The translations under genes and the position numbers were made by a program. A DNA stretch of 64,000 nt. Source: Gnetum montanum (taxonomy: Eukaryota > Streptophyta > Gnetopsida > Gnetales > Gnetaceae). The stretch spans positions 360,877 to 424,876 of the forward strand of contig MNCI01035354.1 of NCBI GenBank assembly GCA_015680685.1. The letters run 5' to 3'. Shown in pieces: positions 1-11,965 of the stretch (position 1 is its first letter; the number at the start of each line of letters is the position of its first letter). A model generated the notes under the pieces. The model was not told the origin of the DNA, did not search any database, and saw nothing but the letters and a program-made list of their open reading frames with translations.

Positions 1-472
1 CCGTACACATCTACCGTGCACGACTACCATTAGGATTACCAAATGTAGATCCTGGATACGCCACTGGGTTACCAAGTAGTCACACGAGATGCTCGTAATC
101 AAGTCGTACTCATATCGCATGCGATGAGTAGCTGATTCCTTGACTAACCATACACATCCTTAGATGCTTGTAATCAAGTTGTACTCATACCGCATGTGAT
201 GAGTAGTCGATTCCTTGACTAACCGTACACATCCTTAGATGCGCGTAATCAAGTCGTACTCATACCGCATTCTAGGAAAGCAATAAATAACATTTAAATA
301 AAATCCTATTCTATGCATTGCAAGGTTTATCCAATCAAGTTCATCTTTATTTCCGTACACAACTTGTATTCAGGTACAATGTTGCTCGAATAAAGATCTG
401 TTCACTCTAGGACTCCTACTGCGGGCACATGGAAAATAATCTATCTCTGGAGTGATCAAACTACCAGAGTTT
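1..472 (-). repeat. E1 3' LTR, partial
   Basis: Matches the middle of the 5819-6869 LTR, including the segments around ATCCTGGATACGCCACTGGG and TCTAGGAAAGCAATAAATAA. It begins before the window and runs into the N gap at 473. Relative to its partner LTR it has an extra 75-bp tandem unit. Confidence 0.85.
86..271 (-). repeat. 75-bp tandem repeat inside the E1 LTR
   Basis: A unit starting GATGAGTAG and ending in CATACCGCATG begins at 123 and again at 198 (period 75), preceded by a partial unit from about 86. The partner LTR near 6390-6490 has one unit fewer, so unit number changed after insertion or during reverse transcription. Confidence 0.8.
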
Positions 473-1045
473 NNNNNNNNNNNNNNNNNNNNNNNNNNNN
501 NNNNNNNNNNNNNNNNNNNNNNNNNNNNNNNNNNNNNNNNNNNNNNNNNNNNNNNNNNNNNNNNNNNNNNNNNNNNNNNNNNNNNNNNNNNNNNNNNNNN
601 NNNNNNNNNNNNNNNNNNNNNNNNNNNNNNNNNNNNNNNNNNNNNNNNNNNNNNNNNNNNNNNNNNNNNNNNNNNNNNNNNNNNNNNNNNNNNNNNNNNN
701 NNNNNNNNNNNNNNNNNNNNNNNNNNNNNNNNNNNNNNNNNNNNNNNNNNNNNNNNNNNNNNNNNNNNNNNNNNNNNNNNNNNNNNNNNNNNNNNNNNNN
801 NNNNNNNNNNNNNNNNNNNNNNNNNNNNNNNNNNNNNNNNNNNNNNNNNNNNNNNNNNNNNNNNNNNNNNNNNNNNNNNNNNNNNNNNNNNNNNNNNNNN
901 NNNNNNNNNNNNNNNNNNNNNNNNNNNNNNNNNNNNNNNNNNNNNNNNNNNNNNNNNNNNNNNNNNNNNNNNNNNNNNNNNNNNNNNNNNNNNNNNNNNN
1001 NNNNNNNNNNNNNNNNNNNNNNNNNNNNNNNNNNNNNNNNNNNNN
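473..1045. other. Assembly gap (573 N)
   Basis: A run of N interrupts the E1 3' LTR and the start of its internal region. By comparison with E2 the missing piece (end of LTR, PPT and about 600 bp of internal DNA) should be nearer 800 bp, so the N length is probably an estimate. Confidence 0.99.
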
Positions 1046-1226
1046 ATGTCAAGATGGAAATGAACAAAATAAAATTAATTGCGAAATGTTAAGGGAAAGA
1101 ATTTAACTAATGCTCCAAATAGGAATGTCAGTAGGTCCTCCCCAAAGTAGGCTCATGCCCTTAATGCCTTGACAAACCCACATTCAAAGAGTTCGTAGGC
1201 TCTGGGAATGTCACTTGGAACAAGAG

Positions 1227-1598
1227 TTAAAGTATTAACCACAAGTGTTTACCAAAAAGAAAATAATGCATCAACCAAAATATATACATTAATGATACAA
1301 CCAGAAATGATGTGAACAATGGAGAGATGGGTGGAGAGAAGAGGATGGAATGGAATCCCAAGAACAAGGTGGTGTATAGCCCCTTGTGTAGGTCATGATT
1401 AATGTGACTTAGCAATTCCCATTCCAAGTCCAATCTCAAACCAACCACATCCAATGACTTCACATCAATGCATTCAGCTAAACTATCTACTTGGATAACA
1501 AGAATGCATATCCAAAGAGCGACCACCATTTCGACGAAACAAAGGAGAGAATGGAAAGTGAGAAGGGCCTTAGTTAGAGGGAACACTTTTGGTTCCAT
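1227..1598 (-). other. Short hydrophobic ORF in the E1 3' region (123 codons, doubtful coding)
   Basis: An uninterrupted minus-strand frame directly follows the pyrimidine-rich block. Two hydrophobic stretches, around residues 18-36 and 93-115, could be membrane segments. They flank a middle part containing LDLEWELLSHINHDLHKG. E2 has the same middle part (13637-13900) with nearly the same residues, but a frameshift separates it from the matching N-terminal part. I recognise no family. It could be a small accessory protein, or a chance frame through a conserved non-coding module. Confidence 0.25.
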
Positions 1599-2131
1599 AA
1601 CCAGTGCTTGTAGCCCAAGTTTATTTCATCTAAGGGGTGTCCTTTGAATTCTCACTTCTTTTGTTTTTGTTTTTATTTTGTTTTGTGTTTTTATGTGTGA
1701 GAACCACACCATGCAAAGACTTCTTATTTTTATTGTCTCTACTTCCAATAATTGGGGTAACATCGAAACAACAAGAAAACTCATGAAGAAAACATCCAAG
1801 CACCCAAGAGAACGGTCAACACAAAAGCATCAAGTTCCCTTGAAGTCACACCCTTTGCAATCCTTGAGTCCTTCCTTAGTTTGAGAAATACCCAGTCACC
1901 GATTCGTTTAAGTTCTTATTAGAAGGGGATTGTACATTTCCAAGCCAAGAGAGACCACAGGTGTTGTGGACAAATGGATGAAGTGAACTAATTTTCTGCC
2001 ATATCAAAAGAAACATACCTTAGTATCAACAGTGTGACTTAAAGGTAAAAACCAAACATTAGCAATCAATATGAAAATAGTTCATATCATCATTCCGAAC
2101 ACTTATTATGGGACAAACTTATAGGGTGGAT

Positions 2132-2149
2132 CACACACACACACACACA
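2132..2149. repeat. CA microsatellite
   Basis: Eighteen bases of CA dinucleotides. A degenerate CA/CG run occurs at the equivalent place in E2 (14530-14545). Confidence 0.9.
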
Positions 2150-2165
2150 AAATGGAAAAAGTATA

Positions 2166-2310
2166 ACGATGTTGTAAAACAAAAACTAGAAAAGTTAAAG
2201 AAATTTGTAAAACAAAAACTAGAAAAGTTAAAGAAATTTATAAAACAAAAATTAGAAAATTTAAAGAAATTTGTAAAACAAAAATGTGTAAGACAGAAAT
2301 GTTATAAAAT
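2166..2310 (-). repeat. A/T-rich tandem repeat, E1
   Basis: Imperfect units of about 33 bp built on AAACAAAAACTAGAAAAGTT. A chance plus-strand frame through them reads VKQKLEKLKKF repeatedly. The equivalent arrays are at 14572-14709 (E2) and 33480-33730 (E3, opposite orientation), just after the last pol or protease segment each time. Confidence 0.75.
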
Positions 2311-2621
2311 AAAAACTTAAAAGAACTGAGGGCCCCATATGGTTAGCATAGGTGGCCATCTCCCCCATGACTGAGTGGAAAGGGAGAGATCCAAAATAAT
2401 GAGCGCTTGTTAAAATTTCTAAGAAGTGTCCAACTTCTCCCAACTGATGCTCTTAGATTGAGGGTTGGAAGTTATTGATGCTCATATTCCAATGTATCTA
2501 TGCCTTCATTATTGGCATGGGTTTCCTCAGTTCATTCCATGCATATTTTTCTGCTCCTTCTAGTAGCTGTCAACCACGGGGTGTCTACTACTGGTTGTGT
2601 GGTTCCTACATACAGGCATCT

Positions 2622-3545
2622 TTATTTCAAAGTTTCAAGAGCACACCTGTTACATGGAGGCATTTCCTCCATGTCATCAACCGATGAATCACTGTATGTG
2701 ATGCATGGAACTTTCCTCTTCTCGATCTTTCCATAAATGTTTATCTTAGAAATTTCTAAGGAAAGATCACAGATCCTAAGGCATGCGTCTACTATGCTAA
2801 GCCATGCCCTTCCCATTATAATTGGGAAGTCCCCTTTGTTGTTGTTAACTTCAATCACCAGAAAATCAGCTAGGTAAGACCAACCACACACAGTGGTGAT
2901 GATGTCCTCCACCAATCCCGAGGGAATGGTGATAGACTTGTCTACCAGCTTTAGTTGAATGTTGTTCTTCTTAAGTTGGGGTAGGTTCCAGGCATGATAC
3001 ATCTCTCGTGAAATTAAGTTGACTCAGGAACCCGAGTCAAGAAGAGCCCTATGTTGTTCGTTTCCGACGATCTGTAAATAGATTAAGAGACTCCTAGGGT
3101 CAATTAGTTTCCTAGGAAGGTGGCCTACCTTGATCTAGTTAGTTATGGTATGCGTTAACATAACCGTATGCGTTAAGCTCTGATTTTGGACAGAAGGGTG
3201 CTCTGAAGTGTTAGATGGTGGAAGAGTGTATATGGCCTCGACCGCTTGTTGTTGCGAGAGTTTGTCTGGGCTTTTGGTTGTGAAGTAGGGTCTTCTCTTT
3301 TTGTAGTTATTAGAACTAGTAGTAGGTTGAATATTTACAACTCTCGCAGCGTGACATTGCTGCGGTTGAGGAGGAAGTTCCCCTTGCATTGTTGGAGCAG
3401 GAGGTGTTATGGGAACTACTACTGGTGGAAGAGGTGTGGATGGATTAGGAGGATGGTGTGGGTATGGAATATCTCCCGGAGGAGAAGGAGTCCTTTTGAA
3501 GTACTCCCGAACTTGGTAGTGACGGTTGGGAGTTGAGTGACTCAT
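2622..3545 (-). pseudogene. pro: Retroviral-type aspartic protease end of the Gag-Pro frame, E1
   Basis: One frame runs from 3545 to 2622, broken by a TAG near 3135 and by a TGA two codons after the active site. Residues 1-110 are proline-rich (gag-pro linker). The catalytic DSG is intact at 3030-3038 within ALLDSGS. Further on come VCGWSY and FPIIMGRAWL, the flap and C-terminal half, and the tail VPCITYSDSS. The enzyme would cleave the Gag-Pro polyprotein in the particle. After the tail the frame continues to a TPWLTA motif near 2580, and RT is then missing. The two stops make it non-functional as it stands. Confidence 0.8.
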
Positions 3546-5675
3546 AGAGTCACTTGGAGAAATTGGCTGCTACACATAATATTCATAAGGGTTAGGCTGT
3601 TGGTAAGGGTACTAATGTTTCGGCGATGGCATCCCCCATGACTATGGGTATTGCCACTACTGATGCTGTCTGATGGGCTGTGGGGGAGTTCCACTTGGAT
3701 AATACGTTAGTGGTTGGTGGAACTACCTTGGGTTACCTTGTGGATAAGGTAACCTTTGGGGTGTTTGCCGTTGGTTGAGTCTTGGATTAAGCGCATACAC
3801 CCCAGACTCCTGTAGATGTGAGATGATGGGGCAAGATCCCTTAGGATGGTCATAGTGGTAGATCTCACATCCATCGTCATTGTCTGAATCCGAATCCACA
3901 ACAACATCAGAGTTAGTGATTTTTCCCTTACCCTTGTTTTGTGCAGGGCTTAAATCTCTCCACTTTTTCTTACCTTTGTCACTACTTTGTTCTACCTTAA
4001 ACTCTTTTACAATTTTTAACACAATTTCAATTTTAGAGTCTAAGGAACTCCATACGTCGTCTACCTTAGCTACTATTTCTATTGTTAATTTTTGGATTGA
4101 AAGGTTTTCTGGTTCACCAACTCTTCGATTGGTGACTCATCCTCTTCATCACAAAATTTCACTCCCTTCTTTTGAAGGGAGGAATTGCGGTTGTACTCTT
4201 CCACACTTTCCCTTTTGCGTAGCTCACCTTCTTCTTTTGCTACTTGCTCCAACAAGCTATGCACTTCATGGGCTCTAAGTTGTGAGAGTCTCCCTTGGGT
4301 GTAAGTCCCAAGGGTTCTTCTAGTTTCATGCCTTAGCCCATCCACAGATGTGGCAAAGTTGATTCTGCTGAGCGTACCCATGGCCCGAGCAACGATGTAA
4401 CAATGTGTAATAGCAGGCCATGGTAGCATCCAAGGGTTCGTGATGACCTTGCTTCAAGCCTTGGATCTGCTTACGAAAATTGAACACTTTGGACTACGTC
4501 TGATACTTTTCGTTGAACAGTTCTAGCATCGTACTCCACCTCCTGATGGTTTCCAGTTCTAAGGACTAGTACCAACTCTTTGCTTCTTTGGTGAGTGTCC
4601 TTGGGAATAACTTAATTTTTTTCCACTCATTTTTTATATTCTGCAAGGCACAGGCATCGTGGAATGCCTGTAATGATTTTGTGAATCAGCATTGTATCCT
4701 CCTTCAAATCGTGGGATATTGTTCATGTCTAATCATTTGATTCGACTATCTTTCAAATGCCTTGTGGGAATCCTAACTACCTCCATTATGTCAAGCATAC
4801 TTCGGGTTGCGAGTAGGGGCTCATCATGATCATCTCTTTCATGACGCCTGTGATGTCTGCATTGTTCCCTACTCTCTCTACGTCCTTGCCCTTGTCCTCT
4901 CTCTCGACTTTCCCGTTGAGGTATTTCGTTCTTTTTACCCTTATCCTCACCTTTATGTTCATGATGGCTGCACCCAGATGTGGAAGGAGAGGGTGAGTGA
5001 TGTGAAGAAGGGAAAGAAGAAGTGGAACCATCGCCATGACGATGTTTCTTGCCTTCTTTTTGGCTGCTACAACCTCAATTGTGGTGACAATCTAAGTGGC
5101 CATCCTTAGCATAAGTGGTTTTTCCCTCTGTGAACAGTTGGTGTTCATGGGCATTAGAACCATGGTTATGTATCGTTGATTGTAGATTCTGGTACCCAAC
5201 CTCCTCACCATCATTAGGAGCGGGAACATCATTTGTTAAAGAACCCGTGATAAGGGGTTCCTCATCTCCTATTTTGCTAAGGACGTGCGGGACCTTGCCC
5301 TTCAATAGTGCATGTTGACTCTCCTGCCTTAAGTCTCTCATACGTTGGGCATCTGTGGGATAATAATCCCTCATGTCAAAATCTTCTACAACGTATTTAG
5401 CATATAATTCAGTCATGCCTACCTGTGCCAAGGCATGGAAAAGCATGCGAGAGATTGATTGGTTTGGGGGTAATATAATGTTACCTTGCAAATCTCTCCA
5501 CCGCAGCTGCTCGTCTTGAAGGAGAATAAAAGTAAAATTAGGGATATACTCATCAGGATAAGTATATGTCATCTTATATTGTTTAGGACTTGGTTGATTT
5601 TGGTTATGTGTTTTATGTTGTCAACTATCTTGTGTATGGTCCTTAGGTGGTGATTTGCTCTTATGAGAAGAAGGA
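3546..5675 (-). pseudogene. gag: Gag (capsid/nucleocapsid) of E1, frameshifted
   Basis: The structural protein that packages element RNA. The N-terminal part (5572 to 5075) is a clean 165-codon frame containing FTFILLQDEQLRWRDLQGN, close to E2, E3 and E4. A Ser/His-rich stretch follows (about 5060-4900), then the capsid-like core in fragments (4429-4085 and 4022-3723). The basic or acidic pieces GKGKITNSD and the H-P-K-G part of the zinc knuckle are near 3840-3880. At least three frame changes are needed. The start codon seen as ATG at 18108 in E2 is mutated here (about 5675). Confidence 0.75.
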
Positions 5676-5799
5676 ATTTTTAACCGGTGTGCTAATTTAC
5701 CGTTATATAATTTCTATCTTGATTAACTTGAAGGTTCATTAAGGCTCACAACGATGTGAGAGATATCCCTTATGTTCTATTCAACACACAAACACTTAG

Positions 5800-5817
5800 T
5801 CCCCGGCAACAGTGCCA
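5800..5817 (-). promoter_or_regulatory. Primer-binding site, tRNA-Asp type
   Basis: Minus strand TGGCACTGTTGCCGGGGA, one base downstream of the LTR. It is complementary to the 3' end of plant tRNA-Asp except for two changes in the CGCC part. It primes minus-strand cDNA synthesis. Confidence 0.85.
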
Positions 5818-6734
5818 ATGATGAGTGGCGAGGTACCCCTAGACTGAACCATATGAAACGAGTGTAGCACGTTCGATCCGATTGAACTCCGCAGACTAAA
5901 TGCCTACATGCCCCATGAAACACTTGGGGTTAATCATTCGTTGTCTTCCCAGACTTACTTGTTGTTGTCACAGTGTATGGTTAAGTAAGTCTGGGGTATA
6001 TGATTTTTATATTTTTTATGTGTTTTTCTCCTATGCTATGAGGTGAAGGGTTGAGGAACTAACTAACTCTAACTAATGAACTAAGTCTAAATTAACTAGT
6101 GTTAGCATCCGTTCCCACTTACCATACACACCCTGAACCAATGCAACCACGGCTACCAAACACTAATAGTTGCTGGGATCACCATGCGTAACGCATGTGC
6201 TCAAAGTGGTCGTACTGAGGCACCTAACTAGGAGGAAAGGATTGAGAGAATCTATCTAGCATACGTGCAATGAGTAGCCGATTCCCTGACTAACCGTACA
6301 CATCTGTTGTGCATGAATACCACTAGGATTACCAAGCGTAGATCCTGGATACGCCACTGGGTTACCAAGTAGTCACACGAGATGCTCGTAATCAAGTCAT
6401 ACTCATACCGCATGCGATGAGTAGCCGATTCCTTGACTAACCGTACACATCCTTAGATGCTCGTAATCAAGTTGTACTCATACTGCATTCTAGGAAAGCA
6501 ATAAATAACATTTAAATAAAATCCTATTCCATGCACTGCAAGGTTTATCCAATCAAGTTCGTCTTTATTGCCATACACAACTTGTGTTCAGGTACAATGT
6601 TGCTTGAATAAAGATCCGTTTACTCTAGGACTCCTACTACGGGCACATGGAAAATAATCTATCTCTAGAGTGATCAAACTGCCAAAGTTTCCCTACTTCT
6701 ATACTAGGATGGGAAATAAGGGGAGTGCTGCCTC

Positions 6735-6744
6735 TTATTTATAG
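6735..6744 (-). promoter_or_regulatory. TATA box of the E1 5' LTR
   Basis: Minus strand CTATAAATAA, the same word at the same place in both E2 LTRs. The palindrome array lies immediately upstream. Confidence 0.7.
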
Positions 6745-6758
6745 ATTTGGTGATGGAC

Positions 6759-6842
6759 CGCGATATCGCGTACGCGACATCGTAGGGGACGACGCGATAT
6801 CGCGTACGTGATATCGCAGTGGCCGCGATATTGTAGCTTGTG
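6759..6842. repeat. Promoter-proximal palindrome array, E1
   Basis: Several copies of the self-complementary word GCGATATCGC, some joined as CGATATCGCGTACGCGA. The copies differ mostly by CpG-to-TpG or CpA changes. Confidence 0.8.
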
Positions 6843-6869
6843 CATATCATGTCTTATCAGTAGGTGTGT

Positions 6870-8904
6870 GCTCTAGGTTTTAGCTATGCTCTTATGAAAT
6901 GTACTTGACCATGAACTTTCATAATGGATAGGCTTCTTCCTCTTCTTGTTAGCTTGATCCTCCTTATCATTTGAGTCCTTTGACATGATCTTATGCTATA
7001 CCTTTTTTGACCATTTAATCTTAAAGCTCTTATCTTTAATAAGGTTCATAATCATAATAGTGTCTATTAGATGCCATGTAATACTTTAGATCATCAATTA
7101 GGCCATATTTTATCAACACCTCTTTGAGATTGTGCTATGCACACAATTAGTTCCCTTAAGAACTATCGAAGAGCATCCCACTGCCTATCTTGCCTATCTT
7201 AATGATTCACCAAGACAATTGGTACTAGAAAAGCATCCAAAAAATATTTAAATGCAACATGGACCCTTATTTACTTCATTACGTTCTTCTTGGTAGTGGT
7301 CCTCAATGGAATTTTAGTGTTTTCTACCATTTTACTTATGATAATAACCTATATATAACACTAACAAAAATATACATATTTTAATTAAAAAATGTTAAAT
7401 TCAAGAACATAAAAGTATTTAAGGTAATTCACCAATGTTTAGTGCCAATCATAGGGGTTCCACTAGATATGGTCACTAGAACTTTATCATACAAAACATA
7501 GTACAATCCTATTGTTAACTTCCAGAGATTGTGTTAATGTGAATTACAAAGAATACTTATGTATATCATTACATTCAATGAATTTAAAAGAGATATGATA
7601 CATATAATCAATGGGAAACCCATGTTTCCATGGTTAGAGAGTAGAGAAAATATTTAAGATTTTATATTTTATAAATTTTATGTATTTTATTAATATAAGA
7701 ATTAAACAATAAATAACACAAATGCATTGTAATCCCTTCTAGGAAAAGTGAAAATGATCACACATGCATAGACTCATGGATTGTAATCCCTAAAGGGATA
7801 GGTGCAACACCTCATATAGAAGGCATAAAATGGCTACTAGTCATAACCTCAATAATCAAACATGATGCCATATAGTTATAACTGTTTTGGATAAGGATGA
7901 ATTACTGCAACTCAAAAAGTACATAAATGAATTAATAACTTAATTAATGAATATGTATGATAAGCATGAGGTTAGTATTTTTGATGTTTTTATAGTTTAA
8001 GACATCCAAGTGATGAAACATAGGGAAAATCAAAAGCTTTATTCACAATGCTAAATGTTAGAATTTGCATCAACTAAATGGTTCTAGGTTATGAAAGTAA
8101 GGTAGCACTTTGATAAAGTCTAGATACACTTGTGAAAGAAATGATTCAAAAACACATAAAATAGGAAGGAAAGGAAATTATACTTATCCAAGGGAGGAGG
8201 ATCTCTTCATAAAAAAAACTAAATGCTAAAAACCCAAAAGTCTCAAAATAAATTCTAAGATATTAAAGTTATATGTGAAGAGATTAACCCAAGTCCTTAT
8301 AATTTTTACATTAAAATAGTTTAGATTCATTAATGCTCAAGTGTCCATAGAGGTCTACCAACACATCATAGTAGTTCCAAGTAATGATCTGGGTAAGGTT
8401 GAACAATGAGGGCTAGGAAAGGGGTGCATCAACATCCCTATGTTAACACAAGAGGTACGTTGATACAAGAGTATCAATGCATCCATCCTTGTGAACCTAT
8501 AAATCTAACATTGACTACTACTTTTTGGTGAAATCAAAAACTAAGAAGGACATGTCCTAAGGATCATAGAACATCCAAATAAGATTGGAAACATCATAAG
8601 GAACTTAAAACATGCACATGACCTAGAATGTGATATAAGAATCATGGTACAAGCCTATCATAGGAAGATACAAACCTCAACTGATCATCCTAAAATAATA
8701 AACATAGGGTGTACATGATGATTCCTGAGTTTAAGGATAATTATTAACTTAAAAAATATGAATAGACAACTCATCATCAGATGTGAAGTAAAAATATTTA
8801 AAGTTAAGTATCATCAAATAAAACTTTCTCCAACCTTTCTTTAATTTAAAACCATGTAAATAGTAGTTGAACTAACACCAAGAACTTTGAGCAAGTGGGT
8901 AAGT
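6870..8904. other. Unassigned AT-rich DNA
   Basis: No long frame, LTR pair or recognisable domain. It may contain the eroded front part of the chromovirus whose integrase follows, but I could not identify RT or RNase H motifs in it. Confidence 0.5.
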
Positions 8905-9885
8905 AAAGAGTCTATCCTATTGGTCATAGATTTTTTGACCAAATCTTCTCATTTCTTAGCTACAAAAGTAGTAGTAGCTAATGCTAAAGAAATAGCACTG
9001 TTATTTCTTTTCAGAGATTTTTAAACTTTATGATGTTTTAATTAAGATTATTTTTGATAGGGATGTAAAGCTTACTTCTAGATTTTGGCTATCTTTTCAG
9101 AAGAGTTTGAGCACTAAGTTGAATCTTAGCTAAGCCTATCATTTGCAGATAAATAATTAAATATAGAGAATGAATCAAATTCTAGAGGATAAGCCCAAAA
9201 CTTACACTATAAACTACAAATATAGTTAGGATAGGATTCTTTCTTTGATAAAGTTTACTTACAAAAATAGTTATTAGGCCAATTTGAAAGTAACACCATA
9301 TGAACTGTTATACAATAGACTTTTTTATATGTATTTTTGTTTGGATACAACAGAGGATAGATAGAAAACCAACATAAACATCATTAAAAAGGCTACATAA
9401 TAGATTAAGATTTTAAGACACAAATTAAAAGTAGCATAAGAGAGGTTTACTAGGTATTTTAATAATAGAAGAATACCATTAAAATTCAACATTGGAGATC
9501 AAGTATTTCTTATAGATTTTTCTTTAAATGAAATTATGAGATATGGGAAGAAAGGAAAACTAGAACCATGTTATGTTGGTTGCTTTCCAATTTTAAAAAA
9601 GCTTAGTGAAGTTACATATCAAGATGACCTTTCATAGCAGTTGTAATCTATGCTTGGTCTATTTCATGTTTCTATGTTAAGGAAGTACATTTCAAATCCT
9701 AGCCATGTAATATAATGACAAGATATGTAGCTATAACTTGATGTTAGTTATGTAGAATAGCTTGTTAATATAGTTGATAAGATGGAAAGAAGATTGATAA
9801 GAAAAGTTATTTATATGGTTAATGTGATTTGGAAGAGACATGGTTTATAAGAAGTAACATGGAAATAGAAAAGGATTTATTAGCA
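8905..9885 (+). pseudogene. int: Chromovirus-type Ty3/gypsy integrase with chromodomain, degenerate
   Basis: Integrase joins retroelement cDNA to the chromosome; in chromoviruses a terminal chromodomain guides it to marked chromatin. The core is readable from 8905 (VVIDFLTKSSHFLATK-like start) through SRFWLSFQ and a TNQILED remnant to TPYELLY near 9310. A GPY/F-type module runs from about 9485 to 9715, with GKKGKLEPCYVG and FHVSMLRKYISNPSHV. A 49-codon chromodomain follows at 9737-9883 in one frame with four stops, keeping VIWKRHG and EVTWK. There are many stops and frameshifts, and the catalytic residues are partly lost. The front of the element is missing or unreadable. Confidence 0.8.
9737..9883 (+). 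pseudogene. Chromodomain remnant
   Basis: The frame LDVSYVE*LVNIVDK leads to RKVIYMVNVIWKRHG and EVTWK. The pattern of hydrophobic strands and spaced Trp residues is that of the group of chromovirus chromodomains that follow the GPY/F module. All four stops are TAG or TAA. Confidence 0.7.
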
Positions 9886-10019
9886 CTCACCATAAGATCT
9901 TCCAAGAGGAAAATTCCTAAGGGAAAAAGGATGTACTTTCCTTATTCTAGATATCGCTTCCTAGTTGGTATATTATGTGACTTGAACCATTGATGTGTTG
10001 ATTAACTAGCTTATACTTT

Positions 10020-10032
10020 AGGGGAAGGAAGA
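10020..10032 (+). promoter_or_regulatory. Polypurine tract next to a probable chromovirus 3' LTR
   Basis: AGGGGAAGGAAGA followed at 10033 by TGTTGGGACTC, a plausible LTR start 135 bp after the chromodomain. It primes plus-strand synthesis. The LTR's end was not located, though TATATATAC occurs near 10727. Confidence 0.55.
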
Positions 10033-11960
10033 TGTTGGGACTCAAAATGATTGAACAATAGGTATACCCTAAGACATATAGTCAAATCAGAACTTTATAA
10101 TTCAACATTACCTATTAGAATCAAACCCATTACTTGAAGCTTCCAAATTAAGAGTCTTAGCACTAGGCTAATACCTTATTGTTTTTTTGTTGTATAACTT
10201 TGTGTGTCATGCTTGTAATTTAAATTTTTGTATTTTATATTGAATTTTAATACATGATTGAGTTATGTGCATTGCAATTAATTTTATAAGATGTTGTTTC
10301 TATTATTATTATTTTTTCTTAAGCATATGTGCACTAACCCTTGTTGAAGTTTTGAGTAAGTATTAAGTACTAGATGGATCATTAACATATGGGTTTCCAC
10401 ATCAAACATGTTGTATGCTTTGGTTTTTATAGGTTTGATTATGCTTTTATATTATTTTGGTTCTTTTTATAATATTTTATTGTTTATTTTCTAGAGTTAT
10501 AGTAATTGATAGTATCCTCTAAATAGCTTGTTGGGGTTTGAACTTGATATCTTGCATAGCTTATCAATTAGCAATTAAGAAGTATTTGGAGAAGCAACCT
10601 TGGAAATAGATTATCCATAGAAATATGGTTTATCTTGTAATTTTAGATTTAGGACACATGTATTTATAGGCTTTATTCATCCATTAGTAATATTTGTTGA
10701 TCAAACCATACATTGCCTTTATGAGTATATATACTTAGCAACCCTTTAATTTTTAATCATTCATTTTTCTTATTTATATCTAGGATATAGAGCTAGAGAG
10801 GGAGATCCTATTAAATAGGAAAATAGCCACAACTAAGTTTGTGTAACCATTATAGTTCTACGTAAGTTCTTTCCTTTCTAGATTTTTATTTATAGATTTC
10901 TATTAGATTTTATCTTTAATATTTCATTCTATCATAGGGTTGAATCTATTTTAGAAGATCTTATACAAGAAAGGATTTTAATAGCAATTCTTCCTCCTAA
11001 TAAGGAAAATTCATTACAATGCCCATTTATAGGTTTTGACTTTGTAAGATTAATGCACATTTTGTTTCTAATAGTACATGTTTGAAACTTGTATTTTGAG
11101 ATGTACATTTTTGTAATATGAATTTGAATATTGAATTCTACTATTTTGATGAAATTTCATAATGAATTTCATTTTATTTTAACTTGTTTTAAATTTTATC
11201 AAATTTCATCAAATTTCTAGAATATTTTCTAGGGTTTCAAAATTTTTGTAGGCTTTAAAACCTAATTCCACCTTCTACAAACTACATGTTGAAGGATAAA
11301 ATTTTAGTCATGTTGGTGCATGTAATGCCCTAATGTTTAGAATTGAGAACATTTTCTTTGTTATCTATTATTATGCTTGTTCCTTAAGGAGGGATGTTGA
11401 ACCTCGAAGAAAAGTTTTATTAATCAAAATAAAGAAGCAAATAAAATGTAGCATATGACAAACTAGATAGAAAGGATAAAATATACACAAGTAGCATTTG
11501 ATATAATACAACATTGATATATTTTGTTATCTAATATTAAATTGTACCTTGACAACGTATGCTAATACCCCTTATTTTATGCCACTAAGACTTGAAATTG
11601 AGACCTCTTCATTATTATTCATCTTAAGGCTTGAACTCTTGATGAATGCTTGTTTACATGTGACACATTAGTATTTTACTATGTGACTTTTAACTTGTTA
11701 ATTGACCAATTAATCCTTTTATGGTACCATGTGACTTGATTTTCTAAATTGATTACTTAATTATTATTTTTTGGGATTTTCCAATAAATACCTGGTAACA
11801 TTAGCTCTATTGGCATCAATTATGCATTAGTCTCTCTTACATGCTCTTGCTTGTGTCTATACTTGGTGGAACTCTTGGTGATATCTAGATTTGAACCTAT
11901 TCTTGGTTAACAAAGCTTTTCTTGTGACTAATCTCTTTAGGTAGAGGAAATATTCTTAAT
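10033..11960 (+). other. Probable eroded chromovirus LTR and unassigned DNA
   Basis: It starts with TG directly after a polypurine tract. No second LTR copy, PBS or confident CA end was found, so the extent is unknown. The rest is AT-rich with no frame over 70 codons. Confidence 0.35.
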
Positions 11961-11965
11961 TCTAT
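11961..11965. repeat. Target-site duplication of E2, left copy
   Basis: TCTAT, identical to 19095-19099 on the far side of the element. Confidence 0.9.

Larger units (their letters stand above)
1046..2440 (-). other. E1 3' non-coding region
   Basis: Lies between the Gag-Pro frame and the 3' LTR. It aligns by eye with 13433-14830 of E2. On the minus strand it holds, in order, the T-rich repeat (2310-2166), a CCATTTGTCC/ATCCA motif near 1970-1990, a GTGTGACTTCAAGGG-type block near 1850, and the block reading GGTTATGGAACC near 1590-1640 followed by a pyrimidine-rich stretch. The same series recurs in E2, E3, E6 and E7. No RT or integrase remnants are seen. Confidence 0.7.
1..6869 (-). mobile_element. 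E1: non-autonomous Athila/Tat-type LTR retrotransposon, gag-pro only
   Basis: Read on the minus strand, the order is 5' LTR (5819-6869), PBS (5800-5817), gag (5675 to 3546), protease (3545 to 2622), a T-rich repeat, a 3' non-coding region, an assembly gap and a partial 3' LTR (472 to 1). About 2.6 kb at most lies between the protease and the 3' LTR, and no RT, RNase H or integrase motif is visible there. The architecture matches E2 step by step. Its far flank and the 3' end of the LTR lie outside the window, so the target duplication cannot be checked; the near flank after 6869 is GTAGG. The coding parts carry several stops and frameshifts. Confidence 0.85.
5819..6869 (-). repeat. E1 5' LTR (1051 bp)
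   Basis: Begins TGATGAGTGG next to the PBS on the plus-strand map, which is the LTR's 3' end read minus. It ends CTTATCA at 6869. The outer end is set by similarity to the TATCA ends of E2 and E5, because the partner LTR is lost in the gap. It contains a TATA box and an array of GATATC palindromes. Confidence 0.75.
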